64,000 nucleotides of DNA from Rutidosis leptorrhynchoides (taxonomy: Eukaryota; Streptophyta; Magnoliopsida; Asterales; Asteraceae), in NCBI RefSeq assembly GCF_046630445.1, contig NC_092334.1:107247001-107311000 (forward strand), read 5' to 3'. Positions 24,605 through 36,719 of this stretch are shown one piece after another (the first letter of the stretch is position 1; each line of letters begins with the position of its first letter). The notes under the pieces were generated by a model. The model worked only from the letters and a program-made list of their open reading frames with translations. It was not told the origin of the DNA and searched no databases. The position numbers were made by a program, and so were the translations under genes.

Positions 24605-27007
24605 TTATGAGGAAGAGTTCGCCATCCCGGCGATCGAGCAACATACCTTGAGCTTCTCACTTGCTAAAGCCTTTGTAAACATGTCGGAACCATTATCATC
24701 GGTGTGAACTTTATCAAGTTCAAACGAACCATCTTCAAGACGTTCTCTAATCCAATGATACCGCACATCTATATGTTTTGTCCGCTTATGATACATAGAA
24801 TTTCTAGCCAAATGAATCGCACTCTCATTATCACAAAGAACCACATATCGTGATTGCTTAAACCCAAGGTCTTGAAGAAACCTTTTCATCCACAATAGTT
24901 CTTTGCACGCTTCTGTTGCTGCCATATACTCAGCCTCGGTTGTAGATAATGCAACACACTTTTGTAACCTTGATTGCCATGAAACTGCTCCCCCTGCGAA
25001 AGTCATCAAATATCCAGAAGTGGATTTCATGTTATCTTTGTTTCCTGCCATATCTGAGTCTGTATAACCAACAAGCATCGGCTCTCCATTTCCGAATGTG
25101 ATACCTAACTTTGAAGTACCTCTCAAGTATCTCATAATCCATTTAACCGCTTCCCAATGCTTCTTACCCGAATTTGACATAAACCGACTAACAACACCTA
25201 CCGCATGAGCTATATCAGGCCTAGTACACACCATAGCATACATCAAGCTACCAACCGCTGAAGCATATGGAACTTTATCCATCTCCTCAACATCCTCCTT
25301 TGAAGAAGGGCAATCTCTATCTGTTAGCTTAAAGTTGTTAGTAAGAGGGGAACTAACCACTTTAGCATTTTTCATGTTGAATCTACTAAGCACCTTTTCA
25401 ATGTATTGCTCTTGTGATATATGTAACGTCTTAGCACCTTTATCTCTAGAAATCCGAATGCCAGGAATCTGTTTTGCTGGTCCTAAGTCTTTCATAGCAA
25501 AAGACTTGCTCAATTCTCGCTTCAACTGCGCAATTCTTTTCATATTTTTACCAACAATCAACATATCATCAACGTATAACAACAATATAATGAAATCATC
25601 ATCACCAAACCTCTGAAAGAAAACACAATGATCTAAAGTTGTCTTTCGGTAGCCTTGCTTTCCTATAACCGACTCAAACTTCTTATACCACTGTCTCGGT
25701 GCTTGCTTCAACCCATATAGACTTTTCTGAAGTCTACAAACATAATTTTCTTTACCTTTAACCCGAAAACCTTCAGGTTGCATCATGTAGATTTCCTTAT
25801 CCAAATCACCGTGAAGAAAAGCAGTCTTGACATCCATCTGTTCAACCTCAAGATCAAGACTAGCAGCTAACCCAAGAACCACTCGAATAGATCCCATCTT
25901 CACGACCGGAGAGAAAATCTCATCAAAATCAATACCCTTTTTCTGGCTGAATCCTTTAACGACTAACCTAGCTTTGTACCTTGGTTGTGAAGTAAGCTCA
26001 TCTGTCTTCACTTTGAATACCCATTTGTTTCTCAAAGCTCTTTTGCCTTTAGGTAACTTCACCAGGTCATAAGTATTGTTCTCATACAAAGAATTCATCT
26101 CATCTTGCATAGCTTCACCCCACTCTTTCTTATGCTCATCTTTCATTGCTTCTGAATAACATTCTGGCTCTCCCCCATCAGTAACTAATACATACTCATC
26201 AGCAGAATATCTAACAGAAGGATGACGGTCTCGGGTAGACCGCCTAAGTGGGACAAATGGGGGCACATCTGGTACTGGAATCTCTACCTGCTCCGGAGCA
26301 TCACCAACATCAGTACCATGTTCATCATTCTGAACATCATCTCCAACATGTTGTGGAGTAACTGGATCCAAATCAACAAGATCAGTACTAGGTTGAGGAA
26401 CTGAATCTGTCTTCTCAACATCTTTTAACATCTGATCTTCTGTAAAAACAACATCTCGACTTCGTACAAGTTTCTTCTGAACTGGATCATATAACCTGTA
26501 CCCAAAATCATCTTCACCATAGCCGAGGAATACACATGGCTTAGTCTTCATATCAAGCTTTGACCTCTCATCTTTGGGAACATGAACAAAAGCTTTACAT
26601 CCAAAAACTCGTAAATGACGGTAAGAAACATCTTTGCCGCTCCAAACCCTGTTAGGAACATCAAAATGCAAAGGAACACAAGGGGTTAGATTAATAATAT
26701 GAACTGCCGTATTTAAAGCCTCACCCCAAAAGGAATCGGACAACCCTGTATGTGAAAGCAAACATCTAACTCTCTCAACCAAAGTTCTGTTCATCCTCTC
26801 TGCTAAGCCATTCAACTGAGGTGTCTTTGGTGGAGTCTTTTGATGTCGAATACCATTCTCCTTACAATAAGCATCAAATCTGCCAATGTATTCACCGCCA
26901 TTATCAGTCCGAATACACTTGAGTTTCTTCCCCGTTTGCCTTTCAACTAGTGTATGAAATTCCTTAAACTTTTCAAATACTTGATCCTTTGACTTTAAGG
27001 TATAAAC
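24605..27007 (-). pseudogene. Copia pol: integrase (rest), reverse transcriptase, RNase H
   Basis: Open from the TGA at 27008 down to the stop at 24605; the first Met is at 26815, giving 736 residues. Order: integrase part with RTDNGGEY and the MNGLAERMNRTL block, then a polyprotein linker, then RT from about residue 260 (KWVFKVK, QMDVKTAFLHGDL, and the catalytic YVDD in LLLYVDDMLIVG). RNase H follows near the end (GYTDSDMAGNKD, STTEAEYMAATEA, the CDNESAI block and KRTKHIDVRYH). RT copies genomic RNA, RNase H removes the RNA, and integrase inserts the product. The frame is intact over this stretch, but it is cut off from gag by stops and by the nested insertion, so it is a pseudogene as a unit. 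Confidence 0.9.
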
Positions 27008-27244
27008 TCACACCTTCCTGGAATGATCATCGATGAATGTAACAAAGTAGGAACATCCACCAAGTGTCCTAGTCTTCATAGGCCCACAAACATCCGAATG
27101 AACTAGATCAAGTATGTTCTCCATTCGAAAAGGAGAATGACTCTTAAACACAACTCTGGTCTGTTTCCCTGCCAAACAATGAGAACACTTACTCAAATCA
27201 ATACCACTAACACCCGACAACACATTCTTCTTGAACAAGATAGA
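27008..27244 (-). pseudogene. Copia pol fragment: GAG-pre-integrase zinc region and integrase start
   Basis: This piece holds the C-x2-C half of the HHCC zinc-binding unit (SKCSHCLAGKQ) and the first catalytic-core segment (LVHSDVCGPM, YFVTFIDDHSRKV). The HH half lies across the nested element at about 35380-35420 (ELWHKRLGHMSEKGM). The frame ends at TGA 27008-27010, where copia elements normally have Trp, so TGG to TGA is the likely change. Confidence 0.88.
27240..27244. repeat. Target-site duplication of the Athila-like element (ATAGA)
   Basis: ATAGA at 27240-27244 and at 35347-35351, bracketing the element exactly. Removing element plus one copy restores the copia frame position. Confidence 0.92.
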
Positions 27245-29101
27245 TGATAAGGTTAAAAAGGAACATATATTTCATAGCATTATCCCCCAAGAAAGACAAG
27301 ATTTTAGTTGTAATTTTTCCATATTCAAGTAATATTCGTTTATATTTAATAAGTGCGAAGACAAAAGGCGTAAACGAAGATTTGAAGACAAAAAGGTCCA
27401 AAATGCTCAAATGTACAAGATTCAATCAAAAAGGTTCAAAATATTTATGAAGGACGTCTAAAAATGACAAGAGTACAAGTTGCGGAACGCAAAGTACACG
27501 ATATAAAATAATACGCGAAGACGTCCGAAAATCCGGAACCGGGACCCGAGCCAAGAAGAAACGCCCGACGCAACGGACCAAAAATATCTAGTCTACTATG
27601 CACAAGAATAAAATATAATATATAAATAATTATATTAATTATTTATATATTTATATTTATTTTATATTATGTCGGCAAAGCTATGTGACAAACGTATGTG
27701 AGCTGTCCAGCATATCCATGCGACTCGCATGGATTTATGCCTATTTCCCATGCGAGTCGCATGAGGATCAGATTCAGCTCAGGTTCTATAAAAGGCCAGT
27801 TTTCTACTCGTTTTTAACACCACACACATAATAATAATAATACTCTGTAATAAATAAATATATATATAATATATATATAGTATAGATTAGTGTTATATTA
27901 GATTAGTTCGGGTTATGTAAAGGTTATTTTACGGATTTTAAAGTCGGAGCTCTGTCCGTGTAACACTACGCGATAAATAATCAATGTAAGCTATGTTCTC
28001 CTTTTTAAATTAATGTCTCGTACTTAAGTTATTATTATGCTTATTTGAGCCAAAGTAATCATGATGTTGGACTAAATATTAAATACGGAGTAATTGGATT
28101 TTGTACCATAATTGGGGTTTGGACAAAAGAACGACACTTGTGGAAATTAGACTATGGGCTATTAATGGGCTTTATATTTGTTTAACTAAATGAAAGTTTG
28201 TTAATGTTAATATAAAGATTTACAATTGGGCGTCCCTATAAATTACCATATACACTCAATCGGACACGATGGGCGGGGTATTTATATGTACGAATAATCG
28301 TTCATTTAACCGGACACGGGAATGGATTAATAGCCACTAGAATAATTAAAACAGGGGTGAAATTACATTCAAGGGTAATTGGTGTAATTGTTAACAAAGT
28401 AGTAAAACCTTGGTTTACACGCAGTCGATAACCTGGTGTATTCATTAAATAAAGTATTAAAACCTTGTTACAATTCGAATCCCCAATTAGTTGGAATATT
28501 TAACTTCGGGTATAATAATAATTTGACGAGGACACTCGCATTTTATATTTATGACTGATGGACTGTTATGGACAAAAACCAGACGGATAGATTAAATAAT
28601 CCAGGACAAAGGACAATTAACCCATGGGCATAAAACTAAAATCAACACGTCAAACATCATGGTTACGGAAGTTTAAATAAGCATAATATATTTTATTTCA
28701 TTTTTTCTCGTACTTTTATTTATTGTCATTTCAATTATTGTTATTTATTTTATATTGTTATTTAAATATCGTCATTTACTATACGCTTCGCTTAAAATAT
28801 AAATCGACAAACCGGTCATTAAACGGTAAAACCCCCACTTTTATATATTATTATATATATATTTATATATTTTTGTACAAATATAATTATATAAAAATAA
28901 GTGTTTCATAAGCCCGTCTCCCTGTGGAACGAACCGGACTTACTAAAAACTATACTACTCCGCGACTAGGTACACTGCCTATTGTGTTGTAGCAAGGTTT
29001 TGGTATATCCATTTTGTAAATATTTAATTAAAACTTGTTAAATTTTGTAGCATTTCGTATTAAAAATATAGTATATTTCGTAACCCCACGCTACGACATC
29101 A
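27245..29101 (+). repeat. Element E 5' LTR
   Basis: 1857 bp. Contains a likely TATA box (CTATAAAAGG, 27786-27795) and, about 60 bp before it, two near-palindromic ATGCGACTCGCAT / ATGCGAGTCGCAT words (27718-27768). One TACGGAGTA word lies at 28084-28092. Confidence 0.92.
27786..27795 (+). promoter_or_regulatory. LTR TATA box of element E
   Basis: CTATAAAAGG, repeated at 34033-34042 in the 3' LTR. It fits the U3/R border. The ATGCGACTCGCAT pair just upstream could be a regulatory site (inference). Confidence 0.55.
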
Positions 29102-29107
29102 AGTTTT

Positions 29108-29125
29108 TGGCGCCGCTGCCGGGGA
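29108..29125 (+). other. Primer binding site of element E (tRNA-Asp)
   Basis: TGGCGCCGCTGCCGGGGA starts 7 bases after the LTR end. It is complementary to the plant tRNA-Asp 3' end except for one base. The same site type is used by Athila elements. Confidence 0.85.
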
Positions 29126-30440
29126 GTCGGCGAAACTATCTATTTTTCATTTTTGTATATATATATTTATTATTTTTAGAAAAACAATATAAAATCCTAA
29201 AAATTAAAAAAATTTAAAAATCTAAAAATTTAAAAAATTAAAACCGAAAAGAAAAAAAAATATATATATTTTTATATAATTTTAAGATTTTTATTTATAA
29301 AATTATCAAATATTTCTATTTTTAGTTTTATAAAAATATTAAGTTTTTATTTAAATTATATGTTTATAAATATCTTATTTTTTAAAACAGAAAATAAAAT
29401 AAATATAAATATAATACAAACTGAACCTGTTGTTTGAACCCCCACTTGAACCGGCTCAGCAGGTCATGCGACTCGCATGACCTGTTCCCCTGATTCCATG
29501 CGAGTCGCATGGAGGAGTCTGACAGGCCACATGTTAACCTAAAATCGCATTAATTACACTTATTTTATTATTATTATTATCTAAAACCCTAATCTATTAT
29601 TAATTATTATATTTAGTTTTTAGATTAATTAAATTATTATTACTTATTATTAGTTTATTAAATTTATAAATTAATACTTTTATAATATATAAATATAAAA
29701 ATAATATTTTTATAAAAATAAATAATTTTTATAACTTTTTATTAACTTTTATATTTTGTATCTTTTTATCGTTTAGCGTAATTTTTGTATTTTTATCGTT
29801 CGTATTAGTTTTAAATTTAGTATTTTGCCGTAGCTTATTTTTATTCCTAGATTTTTAGGCTTTGCCGTAAAATCTCTTAAGTGCTTTTTCTTTAGATTAA
29901 GATTTAGGTGCTATAGAATTTTGCGACGCCGTTTTTCGCTTTAGTGCCTAAATTAAGTTATTTCCGTTTTAGATATAAAATTCCTTTTAAGCTTTAATAC
30001 CTTTAGGTGCTACTTTTTAGATTTAGTTTTTAGACTTTTAAGTTTCGACGTTTTTCTTTCTTATTTTTATTTTTCGACACTTTTCGACGCGCAATCTATT
30101 TCTTTCTATTTTCTCGACACTCTAGTTTTTAGGACCTAGAATTTTCTCTATTTCTTATCTAATATCTCAAACAGAAAGAAAAATTATTTAAGTGGTTAAA
30201 TTAATGGACGTTGACATTTTTCTGGTTCGTAGTAATAGTTGGATTTGTTAGTGGCTAGTTGTGGGCTTCCGATTTAAAGGGTCCTGGCTACCTGCTGCAT
30301 CTTTTGGCTATTCGAAACGTGGGCAAAATCAGAAAAGTCTATTAATTGGATAACTTATATAAGTTTTTCTAAATTTTATAACTAATAGGATAATTCGTGA
30401 TTGTACCACATTGTAGCTAAAATTTGGTCATCGCAATAAA
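29126..30440 (+). other. Long AT-rich leader of element E
   Basis: About 1.3 kb without an open frame before the ORF. It contains another near-palindromic pair, CATGCGACTCGCATG and CATGCGAGTCGCATG, at about 29465-29512, like those in the LTR. Confidence 0.6.
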
Positions 30441-31547
30441 ATGGAAAATTTTGAAAGCAAGGCCTTGGAAACTCTTTTTGAACTCCAAAATCAATTAAAT
30501 CAATACTCTCAAACGAGTGTTGATGACAATTCGGTCAGTCAATCTTGGATCGCGAACGACGAAACAATAACTGGTTGTGAAATCTGTGGAGATTATCACT
30601 CAACATGGGAATGTTACTATTACGTTCCAACTGAAAATTACGCACCCACAGAACCTGAATGGAACGATTATGAAGAACACAATTCTAATTGGGATTATTC
30701 CCAAGAAGATATTCAAACTCAACAACCAGAAGAACTTGAAGATTCTTTAGATTATATGAGAATCAAACTCGAAGAACTTGATGCTCAAAAGGAACAAATG
30801 AGAGAGTTTGTAAATAGGCAAGCTGAAACTCTATCAGATTACACACCTGTTGATCTGAGGAGTATTGTGCAAGAAAATCTCAAATCATCGAATTTTGATG
30901 AATTCGAGAGCTCCGAAATCACCAACTATCCCGATGATAATTCTTATTCAGCCTTACCAATTTCACAACATATCGACACATTAGCCTCTACCGACGAAGA
31001 AGATGTAAGGGTGACAAATTGGTACTCTTGGGAAAATGATAATGTTGAAAATTTTACCCCCGAGACCAAAATGGTGAGACCAATAAGTACCGTTAATGAA
31101 GAAGAATCTACTCCAATCCCGAAATTCACCATTCCACAACCTTCCAACCCAATATTCTCAAAAGATGAGTCATCTACCGAAGATGAACTACGAGCTTTAA
31201 TAGATAATGACACCTCGGATTTCACCCAATTGGGTAATAGAGGTGAAAACTTTGATCCCGAGAATAAACGGAAGGAAATGTTAGGAATTGTCCACCCTAT
31301 AGTATGTATGTCGGTGTATATCGATCCATTTGACCAAGAACCAGAAAAGAGACATATACATTTACTAAAAGCTACATTTAAAAAAGAATTAGGTAGTGAC
31401 GATCGGGTGAGTCTAAACTTTAAACCCATTGATATATTATACACCACCCGAGATATAAATAACTGGCTCACTATTCTAATTCGTGGAACTTATTCTACCG
31501 ACTTCACATGTCGTCAGCTAAGTGTGGGGAAGTCTAACCCCACTTAA
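30441..31547 (+). CDS. Intact gag-derived ORF of element E (368 aa)
   Basis: ATG in context AATAAAATGGAAAA after the leader; the frame is uninterrupted to TAA at 31545-31547. A C-x2-C-x3-H-x4-C knuckle (CEICGDYHSTWEC, about residues 46-58) matches the Athila-type gag zinc finger. Next comes an acidic stretch and a probable coiled coil (MRIKLEELDAQKEQMREFVN, about 106-125). The normal capsid domain that should precede the knuckle is missing, and the C-terminal half resembles nothing I recognise. The last residues (CRQLSVGKSNPT) are encoded over an AAGTGTGGGGAAG repeat. Role is unknown: perhaps a nucleic-acid-binding accessory protein helping RNA packaging (inference). An intact frame in a young element suggests recent function. 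Confidence 0.65.
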   Translation: MENFESKALETLFELQNQLNQYSQTSVDDNSVSQSWIANDETITGCEICGDYHSTWECYYYVPTENYAPTEPEWNDYEEHNSNWDYSQEDIQTQQPEELEDSLDYMRIKLEELDAQKEQMREFVNRQAETLSDYTPVDLRSIVQENLKSSNFDEFESSEITNYPDDNSYSALPISQHIDTLASTDEEDVRVTNWYSWENDNVENFTPETKMVRPISTVNEEESTPIPKFTIPQPSNPIFSKDESSTEDELRALIDNDTSDFTQLGNRGENFDPENKRKEMLGIVHPIVCMSVYIDPFDQEPEKRHIHLLKATFKKELGSDDRVSLNFKPIDILYTTRDINNWLTILIRGTYSTDFTCRQLSVGKSNPT

Positions 31548-33477
31548 CGTTAAAATAGGGGTTCGGGTTAGTGCATAACTCGTTAATAACCATGCATGAT
31601 AAGTTAGGGTAAAATATGTATTTTCAAAAAAATTAGCAAACAGTTCAGAAAAGCAACCATTTTTGAAGAAAAACATGTGTGATAAAACAAAAAGGAAGGA
31701 ACGATGAGGCGCGCCATCTATCATTCGACGAGCTTTGTAAGTACAAACTAGGTATTCTTAATCACTTTTCTACGCTAATCACCCTCATGAATTTAAATTA
31801 TAGTCTGATTTCATGCAAATGAGGGCATTGCATGATCTTAAGTGTGGGGAAGGGTTATAAATTCTCTCAGGTTTATACTTGGTTTATTTGCCAAATTTTG
31901 TGAAAATTTGAAAAATTTTCAATTAAATGAAGTCAAAATCATGTTTATACAAATTTATGAACGGTGAAAACTAGGTGATAATACCGAAATTATCGTTACC
32001 TCGGAAAGGACATAAATTGAGAAACACCCTAAAACGCTTGAATTCATTTAAAATGAAATAGAAGAAAATAAAAAGGCAAAGAAAGAAACTAAGTGTGGGA
32101 AGAATGTACCAAGTTATTCAATTTAAAACATATATCACATATTTTTGTACAAGATTATTGCAGGTACTTTTGCTTTGGACGATACTAATCAGTTTTACCC
32201 GGTTTACTGTAATACATTTGAAAGAAAGATGGATCTACACGATGAATCAATTCCATCATTAAAAGGAAGTAAAGTCTTCCGAAAAAGACACGCGCTTCTT
32301 GATTTAGGTCATGAAGTTGTCGTCCAGACCAGCTGTAGGTTGACCAAAAACCTAGAAAAGTCATCTCTAAAATCAGCAGGAAATCCACGGACCTCAGCAT
32401 CAAACAGGGTCGCCAAGTGGTCAGATTTATCCTAACCATGAGAAGGATTTATCTCGTACAATGGGGGGCACCGTGCAAATTAGCTTGATAAGACTAATGA
32501 ATCAGATCCCCAGAAAGGATAATCTCCTTAAAGATTAAAAATCAGCATTTAAGCCTGATATTCCTCAATCCTTGAGATTGACCTTAAAGATTGAGAATTC
32601 AAACTCATAGAATTCAATGATATCTAAACTCGAGCTTGAACGAGAAAATATTTTGATCAAAATTATAAACCGATTTGTTTTCTGAAAAACCCATTTTCAA
32701 TGCGTTCATTACCATTGAACGTAAAATCCTAGGAATTCACCTGGAATTCATTAGGTCACCTGAACAAAATCGGGTGTCAACCGTAAGAACGGTGGTTGCA
32801 TAGCATGGTCAGAGACAGGACCTTGTGCCAGACCGAAAAATTATAGGATGATCTTTACTATTGCTCCTACCAAGGATAGTACTAGCATCCGACACGTTTT
32901 TAGACCATAATCAAATGCATGTCACGGGACATTGCCTTAACAGTTTCTTGTTCATCGCTTTCCTTTACAACCGGACGGTAGTTTACTGAAAGGTAATATA
33001 CGAAACAAGTAAACTGGATGTGTGCTTTCCGATACCAGGATAGCAGTGGATTACACGAACCTAAAAAGTTTTAGCCAAAATATTGATCCACAAACATATT
33101 TTGCAACACCGATGATGGATCAAATCAGAAAACTTGTCTAGGATAAAATCTAGCTTGAATTTTCAAAAGATCAAATGTTTTCATAAAGATCCAATTTCCT
33201 TAAGGAACTAAATTTTTATAAGTCATGTGGGACTGTAAACCGCCTTTCAAATGTGCACTTTGCTTTGGAAACCGAAAGTAAATCGGCTATTTGATTGCCA
33301 GTGTCGTTGACCTAAACCCGAGGCAACTATAAAAGACACACCCACCTTTAACCACATCGTTACTATCATTGTTTATACCGCTCTATCAAAATCACTGATG
33401 TATAAAGTGTGAAGAATAAAGAAGTGATTTGTATTATCCTATTTCAAGACTGTATTGCTTGAGGACAAGCAACGCTC
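31548..33477 (+). other. 3' interior of element E, non-coding
   Basis: Contains AAGTGTGGGGA words at 31520-31530 (overlapping the ORF end), 31840-31850, 32091-32101 (one base shorter) and 33478-33488. The frame at 32145-32435 (96 aa) shows no family resemblance and is left uncalled. No pol motif is seen on either strand. Confidence 0.55.
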
Positions 33478-33491
33478 AAGTGTGGGGATAT
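33478..33491 (+). other. Polypurine tract of element E
   Basis: AAGTGTGGGGATAT immediately before the 3' LTR. Confidence 0.8.
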
Positions 33492-35346
33492 TGATAAGGT
33501 TAAAAAGGAACATATATTTCATAGCATTATCCCCCAAGAAAGACAAGATTTTAGTTGTAATTGTTCCATATTCAAGTAATATTCGTTTATATTTAATAAG
33601 TGCGAAGACAAAAGGCGTAAACGAAGATTTGAAGACAAAAAGGTCCAAAATGCTCAAATGTACAAGATTCAATCAAAAAGGTTCAAAATATTTATGAAGG
33701 ACGTCTAAAAATGACAAGAGTACAAGTTGCGGAACGCAAAGTACACGATATAAAATAATACGCGAAGACGTCCGAAAATCCGGAACCGGGACCCGAGCCA
33801 AGAAGAAACGCCCGACGCAACGGACCAAAAATATCTAGTCTACTATGCACAAGAATAAAATATAATATATAAATAATTATATTAATTATTTATATATTTA
33901 TATTTATTTTATATTATGTCGGCAAAGCTATGTGACAAACGTATGTGAGCTGTCCAGCATATCCATGCGACTCGCATGGATTTATGCCTATTTCCCATGC
34001 GAGTCGCATGAGGATCAGATTCAGCTCAGGTTCTATAAAAGGCCAGTTTTCTACTCGTTTTTAACACCACACACATAATAATAATAATACTTTGTAATAA
34101 ATAAATATATATATAATATATATAGTATAGATTAGTGTTATATTAGATTAGTTCGGGTTATGTAAAGGTTATTTTACGGATTTTAAAGTCGGAGCTCTGT
34201 CCGTGTAACACTACGTGATAAATAATCAATGTAAGCTATGTTCTCCTTTTTAAATTAATGTCTCGTACTTAAGTTATTATTATGCTTATTTGAGCCAAAG
34301 TAATCATGATGTTGGACTAAATATTAAATACGGAGTAATTGGATTTTGTACCATAATTGGGGTTTGGACAAAAGAACGACACTTGTGGAAATTAGACTAT
34401 GGGCTATTAATGGGCTTTATATTTGTTTAACTAAATGAAAGTTTGTTAATGTTAATATAAAGATTTACAATTGGGCGTCCCTATAAATTACCATATACAC
34501 TCAATCGGACACGATGGGCGGGGTATTTATATGTACGAATAATCGTTCATTTAACCGGACACGGGAATGGATTAATAGCCACTAGAATAATTAAAACAGG
34601 GGTGAAATTACATTCAAGGGTAATTGGTGTAATTGTTAACAAAGTAGTAAAACCTTGGTTTACACGCAGTCGATAACCTGGTGTATTCATTAAACAAAGT
34701 ATTAAAACCTTGTTACAATTCGAATCCCCAATTAGTTGGAATATTTAACTTCGGGTATAATAATAATTTGACGAGGACACTCGCATTTTATATTTATGAC
34801 TGATGGACTGTTATGGACAAAAACCAGACGGACAGATTAAATAATCCAGGACAAAGGACAATTAACCCATGGGCATAAAACTAAAATCAACACGTCAAAC
34901 ATCATGGTTACGGAAGTTTAAATAAGCATAATATATTTTATTTCATTTTTTCTCGTACTTTTATTTATTGTCATTTCAATTATTGTTATTTATTTTATAT
35001 TGTTATTTAAATATCGTCATTTACTATACGCTTCGCTTAAAATATAAATCGACAAACCGGTCATTAAACGGTAAAACCCCCACTTTTATATATTATTATA
35101 TATATATTTATATATTTTTGTACAAATATAATTATATAAAAATAAGTGTTTCATAAGCCCGTCTCCCTGTGGAACGAACCGGACTTACTAAAAACTATAC
35201 TACTCCGCGACTAGGTACACTGCCTATTGTGTTGTAGCAAGGTTTTGGTATATCCATTTTGTAAATATTTAATTAAAACTTGTTAAATTTTGTAGCATTC
35301 CGTATTAAAAATATAGTATATTTCGTAACCCCACGCTACGACATCA
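33492..35346 (+). repeat. Element E 3' LTR
   Basis: 1855 bp. Differs from the 5' LTR by about six substitutions and one TA-unit length change. Confidence 0.92.
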
Positions 35347-36065
35347 ATAGACATCCCCTTTTCACTCATGTGGCCAAGTCTTTTATGCCACAACTCAGTA
35401 GAATCAACATTCTCCACTGCGTTAACAATGTTCTGGATGATCTTCGGACGCGTGATGTATAATCTTGAGTCTTTCTTGCCTCTTCCCACTATCATAGAAC
35501 CAAGAGTTAGTTTTCAAATACCATTACCAAAACCGTTATAATAACCATCATCATCAAGAAAGCCTGTTGAAATAACATTAAGTCTCATATCCAGAACATG
35601 TTTTACATTATGCAAAACTAACTCCATTCCCGTGTCAAATTTCAAACAAACATCTCCAATACCAACGATCTTTGATAACCCGGCATTACCCATCCTAGCA
35701 AATCCATAGTCACCTGGAGTGTAAGATGAGAAGTGATCTCTACAAATTGCAACATGACATGTAGCACCACTATCAACAATCCAACTCGTGTCATCATGAG
35801 TAAGATTGATCATATCATAATCAATACAAACAAAGAACTCATCTGTGATAGCGTTAACTTCAACCTTATCATCATCACCACCATCACTTTTCTTTTGTTT
35901 ATTCTTGTCATATGCCTTTTTCTTCTCATTCTTCAACTTTGGACAATACCACTTTGTGTGCCCCTTTTCATGACAATTATAACACTCAACGTTAGCAAAT
36001 TTGCCTTTGCGTGAGCTGCTACGATGATTGCCTCTTTTACCCTGACCTCTACTATGACTTCTCCC
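35347..36065 (-). pseudogene. Copia pol start: zinc knuckle, aspartic protease, pre-integrase
   Basis: On the minus strand, in frame with gag: a CCHC knuckle (CYNCHEKGHTKWYC, about 35990-35950), a Lys-rich linker, then the aspartic protease with WIVDSGATCH (catalytic Asp in DSG, about 35775). Past the TGA at 35514-35516 comes the start of the GAG-pre-integrase unit (ELWHKRLGHMSEKGM). The TGA stands where the family has Trp, so TGG to TGA is likely. The frame is then cut by element E at 35346. Confidence 0.88.
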
Positions 36066-36674
36066 TCACGTTTCTGTGACCAAGATATCTGACTGTGAAG
36101 AGGAACCTTGTGAATTTCTTCTCATCTCTTCATTCAAAATACTACCCTTAGCCAATTCCATGGTGATAGTACCATTCGGTGCAGAGTTGGACAAAGATGT
36201 CCTAAAAGTCTCCCAAGAGTCTGGTAATGTACCAAGTAACCAGAGACCCTGAATCTCATCCTCAAACTTGATACCCATACCTGCAAGCTGATTTATAATA
36301 CCCTGATATGCATTTAGGTGATCTGTAATAGGAGTCTCATCATGATACTTCAAAGCCATCATCTGCTTAATTAAGAACAACTTGTTATTCCCAGTCTTTC
36401 GTTCATATAACTGCTCAAGCTTTTTCCATAAGGCTTTAGCATCAGTCTCCCCAGTAATATGGTTCACTACATTATCATCAACCCACTGCCGAATATACCC
36501 ACATACCTGTCTATGCAAAATTTTCCATTGAGCATCAGATTTTTCCTCAGGTTTATCCTCAGTAAAAACAGGCAAATAATAATCTTTCACATAAAGAAGA
36601 TCCTCCATTTTACCTTTCCAAACATGATAATTTGAACCATTTAAACTAATCATCTTACTTGTATTAGCTTCCAT
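36066..36674 (-). pseudogene. Copia gag
   Basis: 202 residues from MEANTSKMISLNGSNY. It matches the UBN2-type gag of copia elements: NYHVWKGKMEDLL near the start, LWKKLEQLYERKT in the middle, then the LLGTLPDSWETFRTSL block. The capsid domain packages the element RNA. The frame stops at TGA 36066-36068 inside an Arg/Gly/Ser-rich linker that normally continues into the zinc knuckle in the same frame, so a CGA to TGA change is likely. Gag itself may still be intact as a domain. Confidence 0.9.
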
Positions 36675-36699
36675 CTTTCACACAAGTCAAATCAAATAA

Positions 36700-36719
36700 C
36701 CTAGCTCTAGATACCAATT
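36700..36719 (-). other. Primer binding site of the copia element
   Basis: The minus strand directly after the 5' LTR reads AATTGGTATCTAGAGCTAGG, similar to the initiator tRNA-Met site TGGTATCAGAGC with small changes. Confidence 0.65.

Larger units (their letters stand above)
27245..35346 (+). mobile_element. Element E: young, non-autonomous Ty3/gypsy Athila-like retrotransposon
   Basis: Near-identical LTRs lie at 27245-29101 and 33492-35346, with TG...CA ends and 5-bp duplication ATAGA. The primer site after the left LTR is complementary to plant tRNA-Asp, the classic Athila primer. The purine tract CAAGTGTGGGGATAT precedes the right LTR. The 4.4-kb interior has one intact 368-aa ORF with a zinc knuckle and no protease, RT or integrase. 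It must depend on a helper element. About six substitutions between LTRs of 1.86 kb (counted by eye) mark it as recent. Confidence 0.9.

Noticed and set aside
25335..26404. Plus-strand frames over the copia pol region
   Set aside because: Shadows of the 736-aa minus-strand frame.
30944..31471. 175-aa minus-strand frame inside element E
   Set aside because: Antisense shadow of the 368-aa ORF.
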